Source of the DNA: Polaromonas sp. SP1
Lineage (GTDB): Bacteria > Pseudomonadota > Gammaproteobacteria > Burkholderiales > Burkholderiaceae_C
DNA: 64,000 bases
Direction of reading: 5' to 3'
Assembly (NCBI RefSeq): GCF_003711205.1
Contig: NZ_CP031013.1
Span: 4,382,501-4,446,500, forward strand
Both the position numbers and the translations under genes were made by a program. Below are positions 47,573 through 56,850 of the stretch, piece by piece; position 1 is the stretch's first letter, and the number at the start of each line of letters is the position of its first letter. The notes under the pieces are model-generated. The model saw only the letters and a program-made list of their open reading frames with translations, made no database searches and was not told the DNA's origin.

Positions 47573-47587
47573 GTTCGATGATCGACT
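47573..47587. promoter_or_regulatory. PcaR/PcaU-like operator candidate 1
   Basis: gttcgatgatcgact is close to gttcgataatcgcac, the IclR-type PcaR site as I remember it. It lies 58 bases upstream of the aroE-like start, where it could control the catabolic operon. Confidence 0.5.
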
Positions 47588-47655
47588 ATTTCGAGGAGAT
47601 TTTGCTGAACTTTAGAAGCTGACAGCTCGTTTAGAAAGCAGAATTTCCGCAGATT

Positions 47656-47670
47656 GATCGACAATCGATC
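47656..47670. promoter_or_regulatory. PcaR/PcaU-like operator candidate 2
   Basis: gatcgacaatcgatc is a near-palindrome 83 bases beyond candidate 1. It belongs to the same group of gatcga/tcgatc dyads. Confidence 0.4.
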
Positions 47671-47676
47671 ATTAAC

Positions 47677-47691
47677 GTTCAATAATCGAAC
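47677..47691. promoter_or_regulatory. PcaR/PcaU-like operator candidate 3
   Basis: gttcaataatcgaac is a near-perfect dyad that matches the PcaR-type core at most positions. It lies 57 bases before the regulator start, suggesting autoregulation. Confidence 0.5.
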
Positions 47692-47747
47692 GAAACAAGG
47701 GTTTGACCTATGATTTCACCCGGCGCCCTTCTTCAATACTTCAGCGC

Positions 47748-48560
47748 ATGACCTCACCCGCCCCCACCCCGCCTTCCGACGCCCTGCAGGCCCCGCGCGC
47801 GCCGGAGCTGGACAAACGCGACTGGATCGCCGGGCTCGAAAAAGGCTTGTCCATCATTGAATGTTTTGACGACGCCAACCCCCGCCTGACCGCCAGCCAG
47901 GCCGGCGCCCGTTGCGGCATGACACGCACCGCCGCGCGCCGCTATCTGCTGACGCTGGAGCATCTGGGTTATGTGGCCGGCGACGGCAAGCTTTTCTGGC
48001 TGACGCCGCGCGTGCTGCGCCTGGGCCAGTCCTATCTGGAGTCGGCCCGCCTGCCGCGCATCGTGCAGCCCTTTTTGCAACGCGTGACCGCCGGCACCCA
48101 GGAAAGCGCATACGTCAGCGTGATGGACGGCGACGACATCGTCTACATCGCCCGCAACGGCTCCAGCCGCGCCATGAACACCGGCTACGTGCTGGGCTCA
48201 CGCGTGCAGGCGCAGGTCACTGCGGCGGGCATGCTGATGCTGTCCATGCGTGAAACCGCCTGGCTGGAGAACTGGCTGTCGCACCACGAACTCAAGGCGT
48301 ATACCTCTTTCACCATCGCCAGCAAAGACCGCCTGCGCATCGAGCTGGCGCGGGTGCGGGCGCAAGGCTGGGCGATTTCCGAACAGCAACTCGAGCTGAA
48401 CTACCGCGGGATTGCCGTGCCGCTGCGCGACCGGCATGGGGATGTGGTGGGGGCGTTGAGTGTGACCATGCCTATGGGGCATGAGTCGAGTGAGGAGGCG
48501 GTTGGGCGGGTTTTGTCTGTGCTTCGGGAGACTGCGCAGGCTATGAGGAATCTGATTTAG
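47748..48560 (+). CDS. IclR-family regulator of the PcaR/PcaU/PobR group
   Basis: This 270-residue regulator has an N-terminal winged helix (LEKGLSIIECFDDANPRLTA, GMTRTAARRYLLTLEHLGYV) and a C-terminal effector domain (ESAYVSVMDGDDIVYIARNG, ELNYRGIAVPLRDRHGDVVG). Members of this group activate pca or qui genes when bound to beta-ketoadipate or protocatechuate. Its divergent position and the three dyads in the 232-base gap support control of the 36022-47515 operon. A TTG at 47703 is an upstream alternative start. Confidence 0.9.
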   Translation: MTSPAPTPPSDALQAPRAPELDKRDWIAGLEKGLSIIECFDDANPRLTASQAGARCGMTRTAARRYLLTLEHLGYVAGDGKLFWLTPRVLRLGQSYLESARLPRIVQPFLQRVTAGTQESAYVSVMDGDDIVYIARNGSSRAMNTGYVLGSRVQAQVTAAGMLMLSMRETAWLENWLSHHELKAYTSFTIASKDRLRIELARVRAQGWAISEQQLELNYRGIAVPLRDRHGDVVGALSVTMPMGHESSEEAVGRVLSVLRETAQAMRNLI

Positions 48561-48575
48561 GCCGGCGCTTCACCA

Positions 48576-48600
48576 GGCTTCGATACCTCAGCCCGAACGG
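48576..48600 (-). repeat. Repeat family B, copy 1 (ccgttcgggctgaggtatcg type)
   Basis: The string ccgttcgggctgaggtatcg followed by aagcc lies on the minus strand after the regulator. Further copies are at 49693, 49738, 58173, 58207 and 58244. Confidence 0.75.
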
Positions 48601-48612
48601 GCAACGGGCAAC

Positions 48613-48668
48613 GCTATCAATTCAGGAGCTACAACCCAAGGCAGATCTTGGGCTATAGGCCGATTTCA
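48613..48668 (+). repeat. Dispersed repeat family A, copy 3
   Basis: gctatcaattcaggagct is followed by aaggcagatcttgggctat and aggccgattt. The 5' dyad is partly decayed. It sits in the 209-base gap before the DMT transporter gene. Confidence 0.7.
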
Positions 48669-48769
48669 TTCACAAGATCCCTCAAGCCAGCAAGCTCCTC
48701 ACGAATCTTGCACAATCTCCAGACCGACTCCCTCGCCACTTCCTGACTGCCGCCACCCGCGCGCGCTCC

Positions 48770-49654
48770 ATGCAAACCCGCCATTTCATCCAGCTGATCG
48801 CCATGTCCGCCCTGTGGGGCGCATCGTTTCCCCTTCTTCGCATCGCCAGCCCGGCCCTCGGCCCGTGGGTGGTCGCGCTCACCCGCTGCACGCTGGCGGC
48901 CATTGTGTTGAGCCTGCTGATGAGCACCTTGCGCGGCCGCTGGCCGCCGCGCAGTGCGTGGCCGCACCTGACCTGGGTGGGCCTGCTGTCGGTGGTGATT
49001 CCCTTTGTGCTGTTCAACTGGGCGGCGCTGATCATTCCTTCGGGCTACTCGGCGGTGCTCAATGCGACCGCGCCGCTTTTCGGCGTGATGGCGGCCGCGC
49101 TGGCCGGGGAAGAAAAGCTCACGCGGGTGCGCCTGCTGGGCTGCGTGGTGGGCTTCGCCGGCGTCGCGTTGCTGGTGCAACTGGGGCCTGTGGCCGTCAC
49201 GCCCATGGTGATCCTGGCGGCGCTGGCCTGTGTGGTGGCCTCGGCCAGCTACGGTTTTGGCGCCATCCAGATGAAACGCGCGACCATGGCCCATTCGCCG
49301 CTGCCTTCGTCGGCGGTGGTGCATATCACGGGGGCGCTGATTCTGCTGGTGCCGGGCGGGATCGCCGCACCCGCGGCCGTGCTGACACCGGGCGCCGTGG
49401 CAGCGGTGTTGGTGCTGGGCACGCTCACCTCGGGTTTTATGTACTGGATCAGCATGCGGCTGATGCGCGAAATACCGGCCAGCGCTACCACGTCGGCGGC
49501 GTTCATGATCCCGCTCTTCGGCGTGACCTGGGGCGGGCTGTTTCTGGGTGAGCCGGTGACGGCCAGCATGTTGCCGGGTTGCATTCTGGTGCTGTCGGCC
49601 ACGGCATTGATCACGGGCTTTAACCCGTTTCGCTCGGCGCCGCCTGAGCCGTAA
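48770..49654 (+). CDS. EamA/DMT-family exporter
   Basis: This 294-residue protein has ten helices in two EamA repeats (MSALWGASFPLLRIASPALG, SASYGFGAIQMKRATM). The group exports amino acids or related metabolites. It is unlinked to its neighbours, and the promoter region is filled by repeats of families A and B. Substrate unknown. Confidence 0.88.
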   Translation: MQTRHFIQLIAMSALWGASFPLLRIASPALGPWVVALTRCTLAAIVLSLLMSTLRGRWPPRSAWPHLTWVGLLSVVIPFVLFNWAALIIPSGYSAVLNATAPLFGVMAAALAGEEKLTRVRLLGCVVGFAGVALLVQLGPVAVTPMVILAALACVVASASYGFGAIQMKRATMAHSPLPSSAVVHITGALILLVPGGIAAPAAVLTPGAVAAVLVLGTLTSGFMYWISMRLMREIPASATTSAAFMIPLFGVTWGGLFLGEPVTASMLPGCILVLSATALITGFNPFRSAPPEP

Positions 49655-49692
49655 CGGTCAGAAAGCGTTGCCTGCAACGCTGTTCTTTTAGG

Positions 49693-49787
49693 CCGTTCGC
49701 CCTGAGGTATCGAAGGGTTGCCCGCATGGCGAAGAAGGCTTCGATACGTAGCCTGTCCTGAGCCTGTCGAAAGGTCAGCCCGAACGG
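49693..49787. repeat. Repeat family B, copies 2 and 3, inverted pair
   Basis: ccgttcgccctgaggtatcg at 49693 faces a minus-strand copy at 49738-49787 that contains both gatacgtagcctg and cctgagcctgtcgaaagg. The pair can form a hairpin between the DMT gene and aroC, which converge here. Confidence 0.7.
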
Positions 49788-49800
49788 TTTTTGGAAACCG

Positions 49801-50901
49801 TTAGCTGAGACGCTGACGCATGATGTTCGGCGTACTCACCACAACATCCCCATTCTGCGCACGCTGGCGCAGCGCATGCTCCATCACCACCAGCGCCAGC
49901 ATGGCCTCGGCGATCGGCGTGGCGCGAATGCCGACGCACGGGTCGTGGCGGCCCTTGGTCACCACTTCAGCCGGGTTGCCGGCGGTGTCGATGGACTGGC
50001 GCGGCGTGATGATCGAACTGGTCGGCTTGATGGCGATCGACACTTCCAGGTCTTGCCCGGTGCTGATGCCGCCCAGCACGCCGCCGGCGTTGTTGGACTG
50101 AAAGCCCTCGGGCGTGAGCCCATCGCCATGCGTGGTGCCGCGCTGCGTGACGCTGGCAAAGCCGGCGCCGATTTCAACGCCCTTCACGGCGTTGATGCCC
50201 ATCATGGCAAATGCGATGTCGGCATCCAGCTTGTCAAACAGCGGGTCGCCCAGGCCCACCGGCACCCTGGACGCGGTGACGCGGATGCGCGCGCCGCAGG
50301 AGTCGCCCGCCTTGCGCAGCGCATCCATATAGTCTTCCAGCTTGCTGACATCGGCTGTCGGGGCAAAGAACGGGTTGTTCGGCACGTGCTCCCACGACTC
50401 AAACGGAATGGCAATGTCGCCGATCTGCGTCATGCAGCCGCGAAATGTGGTGCCGTACTTTTCAGCCAGCCATTTTTTGGCCACCGCACCGGCCGCCACC
50501 ATGGGCGCCGTGAGGCGCGCTGAGGCCCGGCCACCGCCGCGCGGGTCACGCCGGCCGTATTTGTGCAGGTAGGTGTAGTCGGCGTGGCCGGGGCGAAAGG
50601 TCTCCAGGATGTTGCCGTAGTCCTTGCTGCGCTGGTCGGTGTTCTTGATGAGCAGGCAGATCGGCGTGCCGGTGGTCTTGCCTTCGTAGACGCCGGAGAG
50701 GATCTCGACAGTGTCGGGCTCGTTGCGCTGGGTGACGTGGCGGCTGGTGCCGGGGCGGCGGCGGTCCAGGTCGCCCTGGATGTCGGCCTCGCTGAGCTCC
50801 ATGCCCGGCGGGCAGCCGTCAATCACGCAGCCAATGGCCGGTCCGTGGGATTCACCAAAGTTGGTGACAGCGAAAAGTGTTCCGAAGGTGTTGCCGCTCA
50901 T
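49801..50901 (-). CDS. aroC: Chorismate synthase
   Basis: This 366-residue enzyme converts EPSP to chorismate with reduced FMN. It has [60 protein letters not shown] and [20 protein letters not shown]. Length and both His-containing signatures are normal. It is apart from the catabolic aroQ operon and should be the biosynthetic gene. Confidence 0.96.
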   Translation of the reverse strand: MSGNTFGTLFAVTNFGESHGPAIGCVIDGCPPGMELSEADIQGDLDRRRPGTSRHVTQRNEPDTVEILSGVYEGKTTGTPICLLIKNTDQRSKDYGNILETFRPGHADYTYLHKYGRRDPRGGGRASARLTAPMVAAGAVAKKWLAEKYGTTFRGCMTQIGDIAIPFESWEHVPNNPFFAPTADVSKLEDYMDALRKAGDSCGARIRVTASRVPVGLGDPLFDKLDADIAFAMMGINAVKGVEIGAGFASVTQRGTTHGDGLTPEGFQSNNAGGVLGGISTGQDLEVSIAIKPTSSIITPRQSIDTAGNPAEVVTKGRHDPCVGIRATPIAEAMLALVVMEHALRQRAQNGDVVVSTPNIMRQRLS

Positions 50902-51286
50902 GGGGACTGATTATCCCAGACGGCGTGAAAGGCCCCGGATGCCGCTTTTGCAGAGGTCGGCGGGCCTGAAGACTTCATGGCATGCACCGGCGCGGGCTGT
51001 AACTTGCGCATTCCTCATCAGGTCTTGCGCATCGCGCATTGACAGCGGCAGCGTTGTACCTGCGAAGCAACTGCTTGCCGCCTTCTGCTCGACTCACCCA
51101 ATCGGTAACCCATCGGTAGCACCCCGAAATTTAGAGTCGTTTCAGAAGCCCCTCAAGCCCGGCAGACCATGCAGAGCGGTCTCGCCGGGCTCTTTTTAAT
51201 GGGCCATTTCACGCGCACTACCGGCCTTCCCTGCGATGCCGTATGCCGCTCCACCGCCCGCTCTGCCTTCAACGAGAACCTCCGCC
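50902..51286. other. Gene-free gap with an orphan terminator, candidate small RNA
   Basis: This 385-base stretch between the divergent aroC and autotransporter genes has no convincing protein. It ends with a strong hairpin and T tract at 51156-51197, so a transcript starting near 50950-51050 could be a small RNA or a leader. Short internal dyads such as catcaggtcttgcgcatcgcgc are weak. Confidence 0.35.
51156..51197 (+). terminator. Strong Rho-independent terminator upstream of the autotransporter
   Basis: agcccggc at 51156-51163 pairs with gccgggct at 51184-51191, and agacc with ggtct inside it, with one bulged c. The loop has nine bases and ctttttaa follows. No gene ends just upstream, so it terminates an unknown RNA or acts in a leader before 51287. 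Confidence 0.8.
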
Positions 51287-54200
51287 ATGAACCACTTTCA
51301 CCGGGTCATCTTCAACCCTTCCCTGGGCGTGCGCCAGGTCGTCTCTGAAATCGCGAGTTCCGGCCGGGGCGCCGGCAGCCAGGCCAGTACAAGCAGCACG
51401 TCCCGCGCGCCGCGCCTTTCTGTACTGGCTGCCGCCTGCGTGCTGGCCTGGTGCGTTGTGCCCCAGGTGCAGGCGGCCAGTTGCGATGCCAGCACGTCTT
51501 CCGACCTGGTCAATTGCATCAGCACTGCGAATGTCGACACCATCAACCTGATGGGCAGCATCACCCTCGGCGCCAATCTCGGCGTGATTGACAGAGATCT
51601 CACCATCAACGGCAACGGCAGAACGCTCAATGGCGCCGGCACCTACCGAGGCTTCTTCGTCGGCGCGGGCAACGTCACGATCAACGATCTGACGATGACC
51701 AACCTGCACGCCAAGGGCGGCGATGGCGGAGGGGGCTACGGCCCAGGCGGTGGCGGCATGGGGGCCGGTGGCGCGGTTTTTGTGGCTACCGATGCGAGCG
51801 CCAATTTGAACAACGTGAGCATTACCGGTAACGCCGCGACAGGAGGAAATGGCGGTAACGCGACTGCGTTCTTCAGTACGGGCATCGGCGGCGGTGGCGG
51901 CATGGGAGGTAATGGTGCCGGCCCTTCGGCCATACCCGTCTCATCGGGCGGTGGCGGTTTGTTTGAGGATGGCCAGGGTGGGACAGTAGTTGGCGGCGGC
52001 AACGGCGGCGGGCCAACTGGCGGCGCTGGCGATACTGCTGGAACCGGATCAGCCGGTAACGGCGGTAACTACACCGGCGGCGGCGGCGGCGCCAATGTAT
52101 CCAACGCCGCTGGTGGAAGTGGCGGCCTTGGCGGCGGTGGCGGCGGGGCGAACACAACCGGCGGCGCCGGAGGTTTTGGCGGCGGCGGCGGCGGGAGTGC
52201 TCTTAGCGGCGGGGCCGGCGGTTTCGGGGGCGGCGGCGGCGGCAGTTTCGGCCCCTCCGGAACATCCGCAGGCAGCGGCGGTTTCGGGGGAGCCAACGGC
52301 TCCTCCGCAACCCTTCCCGGTAGCCCGATCGGGCGCGTGGGCGGCGGCGGTGGAGCAGGCATGGGCGGCGCCATATTCGTGATGGCCGGTGGCTCACTTA
52401 CCTTTGGCAGCAGCACCAACACCCAGATTAGCGGCAATAGCGTGACGGGTGGTGCCGCCGGTTCAGGCGCAGGGGCGGGCTCCGCTTTCGGCAATGGCAT
52501 CTTCCTGCAAGGCAGCACCGCGCAGCTCAATCTGGCCCCCACCTCGGGCACACAGACCGTAACCGATGTCATTGCCGACCAAACCGGCTCAGCCGGCTTC
52601 GGTGGCAGCGTCGCCATCACCAAGACCGGCGCAGGCACCACGATCCTGTCGGGCGATAACAAATACAGCGGCGGCACCACCATTTCAGCCGGCACCCTGC
52701 AGCTGGGCAACGGCCTGGCCAGCGGTTCCATCACGGGCAATGTCAATAACAACGGCACCCTGGCCTTTAACCGCAATAACACCCTGACCTTCTCGGGCCT
52801 TATCTCCGGCACCGGCAGCGTGCACCAGATCGGCACCGGCACCACGATCCTCTCCGGCAACAACACCTACAACGGCGGCACCACCATCGCCACCGGCACC
52901 CTGCAGCTGGGCAATGGCCTGGCCAGCGGCTCCATCACGGGCAATGTGGCTAACGATGGCACGCTGGCCTTCAACCGCAACGACAGCGCGCTGAACCTTC
53001 TGGGCGTTATCTCCGGCAGTGGCAGCGTGCGCCAGATCGGCACTGGCACCACGATCCTCTCAGGCGACAACAGCTACACAGGCGGCACCACCATCACCGC
53101 CGGTACGCTGCAAGTGGGCAACGGCGGCACCAGCGGCTCCATCACAGGCAATGTGCTCAATAACGCAGCGCTGGCCTTCAACCGCAGCGATGCCTACATG
53201 GCGGCCAATTCCATCTCAGGCACCGGCACGCTCACCCAGAACGGCGCCGGTAATCTGATCCTGACCGGCGCCAGTATCTACACGGGCGCCACCAGCGTCA
53301 ATGCGGGCACGCTCTCTGTCAACGGCTCCATCACCTCGGCCACCACCGTCAACAGCGGCGGTGCGCTGGGTGGCAACGGCTCGGTTGGCAATGTGAATGT
53401 TCTGGCCGGCGGCACTTTGGCCCCGGGCAACTCCATCGGCACTCTCACCGTCAACGGCAACCTCACCTTTGCCCCCGGTTCTGTTTACCGCGTTGAGACC
53501 GATGCCGCCGGCAACGCCGACCGCGTCAATGTGGTCGGCGCTCCGGGCACGTTGACCATCAACGGCGGGACGGTCGATGTGCAGGCCGGTGCGGGCAACT
53601 ACGCGCGCAACACCAGGTACACCATCCTGACGTCGACTGGCGCGACCACCGGCGCCTTCACCGGCGTCACCAGCAACCTGGCCTTCCTCACGCCATCGCT
53701 CAGTTACTTGTCTGGTGGGGTGGTTCTCAAGCTGGCAGAGGACACTCCTTACAGCACCGTGGCGCAGACGTCCAATCAGGCGAGTACGGCCAACTACCTC
53801 AACAGCTTTGCCAACACCCCGGGCAATGCCGCAGCAGCCGCGCTGATCCAGCAGATCGACAACCTCACGGCCGGGCAGGCGCGCACGGCATTTGATTCGA
53901 TGTCTGGCAGCTCACATGCGGCCGCCAGCCAGATCGCCGGCGCAATGGGGCGTAACTTCTCGGCTACGCTGGCAGCACGTATCGGCTTCGGGCTGGGCTC
54001 AGCCAACACCTCGGCTTCCAGCACGGCAGGCTTGAAGGCGATGAAGTTCGCCAGCGTGAGCCCGGCGCTGCTCACTCGCCCGGGTGATGTGGTGAGCGAC
54101 TCGTCGCTAAGAGTGGCAGCAGCCGATCCATCCACTGAATCACAAGACCGCCCTGCACTGCAAAGCGTGGGCGGCCTGTGGGGCCAGGCCACAGGCACCG

Positions 54201-55000
54201 GAGGGCACACCGGCAGCGATGGCAACGGCGCTGCGTCGCGCTACCGCGCCAGCGGCTTTGTGTTTGGTTATGACCAGCCCATCACATCGAACTGGTTGGC
54301 CGGAGCCGCCCTCGGCTACAACAAAGCGCAGTGGGACGCCAGCACCAACGGGGCAGCTCCCGCCAGTGGCCGCATCAGCACACCGCAAGCAGGCCTATAT
54401 GCGCGTTACACCGATGGCCCCTGGCAAGTGCGTCTTGATGGCACCTACAGCAACCACCGCTTCAGCACTGATCGCACCGTCACCATCGGCAATACAAGCG
54501 CTATCGCCCGCTCCAGCCATGGCGGCACTGAGTGGGCGTTTGCCGCGCAGGCAGAGTACTCGCTGCCGTCAGGCGACTGGGACATCCGCCCACTGGCAGG
54601 CCTGCGCCATGCGCGACTGAGCGAACACGGCTTCACCGAAACAGGCGCCGGCGCGGCAGACCTGACCGTCAACGCACGACGCTCGCAGAACACCGTCGCG
54701 TCGCTGGGTGTGAAGTTTGCGAAACCCCTGGGCGACCAGGGCGGCAAACTGCAGCTGTCGGCCATCGCCTCGCACTTGATGGGTGACAACGACTCGCCAC
54801 TCTCCTCCCGCCTGGCGGGTCAACCCGGCACCTTCACAGCTGCCGGCACGCCGCTCAAACGCACCGCGCTGACGCTGGGCGGCTCGCTCACGGGCCAGCT
54901 CTCGCGCGGGCTCAGCGCTTATGCCGATGCGGCTTACGAATACCGAGGCTCCGGCCAAAACGCCTTCATGTTCACGGCGGGCCTGCGCCTGAACTGGTGA
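51287..55000 (+). CDS. Type Va autotransporter with beta-strand repeats
   Basis: This 1237-residue protein starts with an extended signal region (MNHFHRVIFNPSLGVRQVVS), a mark of large autotransporters, and a signal core ending near VQAA. A pectin-lyase-like start (LMGSITLGANLGVIDRDLTI) is followed by a very Gly-rich stretch (about residues 145-380), then PATR-type repeats (GTTILSGDNKYSGGTTISAG and two more, about residues 445-640), a linker and a C-terminal barrel of about 280 residues ending in GLRLNW. It is exported to the cell surface. Adhesion is a guess. ATG 51287 gives the signal. ATG 51236 does not. Confidence 0.92.
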   Translation: MNHFHRVIFNPSLGVRQVVSEIASSGRGAGSQASTSSTSRAPRLSVLAAACVLAWCVVPQVQAASCDASTSSDLVNCISTANVDTINLMGSITLGANLGVIDRDLTINGNGRTLNGAGTYRGFFVGAGNVTINDLTMTNLHAKGGDGGGGYGPGGGGMGAGGAVFVATDASANLNNVSITGNAATGGNGGNATAFFSTGIGGGGGMGGNGAGPSAIPVSSGGGGLFEDGQGGTVVGGGNGGGPTGGAGDTAGTGSAGNGGNYTGGGGGANVSNAAGGSGGLGGGGGGANTTGGAGGFGGGGGGSALSGGAGGFGGGGGGSFGPSGTSAGSGGFGGANGSSATLPGSPIGRVGGGGGAGMGGAIFVMAGGSLTFGSSTNTQISGNSVTGGAAGSGAGAGSAFGNGIFLQGSTAQLNLAPTSGTQTVTDVIADQTGSAGFGGSVAITKTGAGTTILSGDNKYSGGTTISAGTLQLGNGLASGSITGNVNNNGTLAFNRNNTLTFSGLISGTGSVHQIGTGTTILSGNNTYNGGTTIATGTLQLGNGLASGSITGNVANDGTLAFNRNDSALNLLGVISGSGSVRQIGTGTTILSGDNSYTGGTTITAGTLQVGNGGTSGSITGNVLNNAALAFNRSDAYMAANSISGTGTLTQNGAGNLILTGASIYTGATSVNAGTLSVNGSITSATTVNSGGALGGNGSVGNVNVLAGGTLAPGNSIGTLTVNGNLTFAPGSVYRVETDAAGNADRVNVVGAPGTLTINGGTVDVQAGAGNYARNTRYTILTSTGATTGAFTGVTSNLAFLTPSLSYLSGGVVLKLAEDTPYSTVAQTSNQASTANYLNSFANTPGNAAAAALIQQIDNLTAGQARTAFDSMSGSSHAAASQIAGAMGRNFSATLAARIGFGLGSANTSASSTAGLKAMKFASVSPALLTRPGDVVSDSSLRVAAADPSTESQDRPALQSVGGLWGQATGTGGHTGSDGNGAASRYRASGFVFGYDQPITSNWLAGAALGYNKAQWDASTNGAAPASGRISTPQAGLYARYTDGPWQVRLDGTYSNHRFSTDRTVTIGNTSAIARSSHGGTEWAFAAQAEYSLPSGDWDIRPLAGLRHARLSEHGFTETGAGAADLTVNARRSQNTVASLGVKFAKPLGDQGGKLQLSAIASHLMGDNDSPLSSRLAGQPGTFTAAGTPLKRTALTLGGSLTGQLSRGLSAYADAAYEYRGSGQNAFMFTAGLRLNW
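52633..53160 (+). repeat. Three near-identical direct repeats in the autotransporter gene
   Basis: Units begin near 52633, 52837 and 53044 with ggcaccacgatcct and run about 110 bases to atcacgggcaatgt or atcacaggcaatgt, with a period of about 205 bases. Conservation at the DNA level is higher than selection on the protein alone would require, which suggests recent duplication or gene conversion. Confidence 0.8.
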
Positions 55001-55057
55001 TGCACGGGGGCGCTGTCCGCGTGATGGGTGCCCCGCCCTGGCTTCACAGAAGCAGTT

Positions 55058-55107
55058 TGCTATTAAATTGATAGCTACACGCCAATATGCTGATTGGGCT
55101 AGAGGCA
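55058..55107 (+). repeat. Dispersed repeat family A, copy 4
   Basis: tgctattaaattgatagc is followed by tacacgcc and gattgggctagaggcac. It lies in the gap between the autotransporter and the cupin gene. Confidence 0.8.
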
Positions 55108-55271
55108 CTTTTTATGCTTAAACAGCAATTCATCTCAACCCAGGAAGGCTGAGGCGGGCTCTTTCTGGATGCCCTGTCAGCACCCACCCGACGCCGCCCA
55201 GCTGGAACACTTCATGCTTGCTGCACTGCACCAATCCCCGGTTGGATGTTTTGACTGAACAGGAGCACCCC

Positions 55272-55694
55272 ATGCTGGACCGCACCACCACCAAGTTCTC
55301 GCACGTCAAACCCGGCGACACGCAGTTTGTCTCCGGCGGGCTGCGTGATTTCTTCCTCTACCGCGACCTCGGCATTGCCGACGCGACCAACGGCAAAGTC
55401 ATCGCGCACCTTGTCAAAGCAAACATGGCACCAGAAACAGGCACAGGCTGGCACCGACATGAGGCAGAGTTCCAGATCGTCATCATGACCAAAGGCTGGG
55501 CCCGCTTCATGTACGAAGACAAGGAAACCCTGGTCGAAGCCGGCGACGTCGTCCACCAGCGCCCAGGCATCAAACACTTTCTGTTCGACTACTCCCCCGA
55601 CATGGAATACCTGGAAATCGTCGGCCCGGCAGATTTCAAGTCGATAGACGTAGACCCGGTCTGCGAAATCCCACCCCCCACCCCCTGGAAATAG
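55272..55694 (+). CDS. Cupin-domain protein
   Basis: This 140-residue single-domain cupin has TGWHRHEAEFQIVIMTKGWA (metal His/His/Glu), VEAGDVVHQRPGIKHFLFDY (second motif). It likely binds a divalent metal. Catalytic or binding role is unknown. ATG 55272 has AGGAGC in front. It is flanked by repeats and has no operon partner. Confidence 0.85.
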   Translation: MLDRTTTKFSHVKPGDTQFVSGGLRDFFLYRDLGIADATNGKVIAHLVKANMAPETGTGWHRHEAEFQIVIMTKGWARFMYEDKETLVEAGDVVHQRPGIKHFLFDYSPDMEYLEIVGPADFKSIDVDPVCEIPPPTPWK

Positions 55695-55722
55695 CTGACC
55701 TGCTCCCGAATCCGATCCCGCC

Positions 55723-55964
55723 CCCGATTGCCCCTTGTGGATGCGCCGAGGAGCGGAGGACCAGACGGATCAGGGCAAAAACTTGTTTGAGCCGCAGGCG
55801 AGTTGTTTTTGACCCCGTCTGGGCCGAGCACCGCAAGTTGCCCGCAGCGAAGCGAAGGGACGCAGGAACCAGGGTCGCCTTTTTTTGCTTACTTTTTTTG
55901 GCGAAGCAAAAAAAGTGAGTCGCGTGCCGGGCGACTCCCGGCCAGCCGCCCTCAGCAGAACGCG
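55723..55964 (+). repeat. Repeat family C, copy 1 (about 240 bp)
   Basis: Shares cccgattgccccttgtgg and most of the next 220 bases with 58633-58876. At 55891-55916 is a perfect 10-bp hairpin, actttttttg-gcgaag-caaaaaaagt. The 306-base gap after the cupin gene is mostly this element. It also translates into spurious small frames. Confidence 0.85.
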
Positions 55965-56000
55965 CTCGCCAGGAACAACAAAGCCGCGTGAACCGCCAGC

Positions 56001-56657
56001 TCAGAACTCAGCGTCGAGTTCGTCAATATCATCCGGCTCCTTCTTGGCCGCAGCCACCCACTCCTTCATCGCCGGCAACTCCATCACCCGCTTGCAATAA
56101 GCCGCACACACCTTGTCCAGCGCCACGTCATAAGTCAAAAACCGCGTCACCACCGGCGCATACATCGCATCCGCCACCGACAACTGCTTGCCAAACAAAT
56201 AAGGCCCGCCATAGGAACCCAGGCATTCCCGCCAGATCTCCACCACCCGGTCAATATCCGCCTGGGCCCGCGACCACACCTTGAAGTTCGAAAAATGCGC
56301 CTTGATGTTCATCGGCAGCGCGGCCCGCAGCGAGGCAAAGCCCGAATGCATTTCGCCGCACACCGCCCGGCAATGCGCCCGCTCCTTGATGTCGGCCGGC
56401 AACAGCTGCGCCTTGGGCTTGATTTCATTGAGGTATTCGGCAATCGCCAGCGTGTCCCACACCTTCACGTTGCCGTGCTGCAACGAAGGCACCAGCATGC
56501 TGGACGACAGCAGCAGCATCTCGGCTTTCATGGCCGGGTCGTCGGGTGGGATCACTTTTTCGGTGAACTCCAGCCCGGCAAACTTGGCCAGCAGCCAGCC
56601 GCGCAGCGCCCAGGCGCCGTAATTTTTGCTGCTGATCGTCAGGACTGCCTTGGCCAT
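56001..56657 (-). CDS. Glutathione S-transferase family protein
   Basis: This 218-residue protein has a thioredoxin-like N-domain (LTISSKNYGAWALRGWLLAK, with the usual MLVPSLQHGNVKVWDTLAIA cis-Pro and binding site) and an all-helical C-domain (YLFGKQLSVADAMYAPVVTR with the capping motif). It resembles the class with SKNYS/W-type starts found in proteobacteria. The start is at ATG 56657 (AGGAGC). Substrate unknown. Confidence 0.88.
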   Translation of the reverse strand: MAKAVLTISSKNYGAWALRGWLLAKFAGLEFTEKVIPPDDPAMKAEMLLLSSSMLVPSLQHGNVKVWDTLAIAEYLNEIKPKAQLLPADIKERAHCRAVCGEMHSGFASLRAALPMNIKAHFSNFKVWSRAQADIDRVVEIWRECLGSYGGPYLFGKQLSVADAMYAPVVTRFLTYDVALDKVCAAYCKRVMELPAMKEWVAAAKKEPDDIDELDAEF

Positions 56658-56850
56658 GAGATTGCTCCTTGAAGCACACACACAAAGTTGGCCCCCACTA
56701 TCCGGGGCAAGCGATTCTCCGCAAGGGTTGTGCCAACGCCGGGCCCGCGATCATTCACCACTGCCCGGCCCCTGCTTGGCCCCTCCTTGGCCCGTTCCTT
56801 GCCTGCATCCGCTGTACCGGGCCACAAGCCCGCTTCACGCCAGGACACCC

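Noticed and set aside
51860..52330. Possible CRISPR or other regular array in the Gly-rich part
   Set aside because: The periodicity follows from GGC and GGT codons. There are no spacers or direct repeats of constant length.
52069..52866. Pro-rich minus-strand frame in the autotransporter gene
   Set aside because: It is the complement of Gly-rich coding sequence. Proline-rich antisense frames follow from that composition.
55803..55991. Short frames in the first family C repeat
   Set aside because: The same frames recur in the other copies with frame changes, so there is no sign of protein selection.
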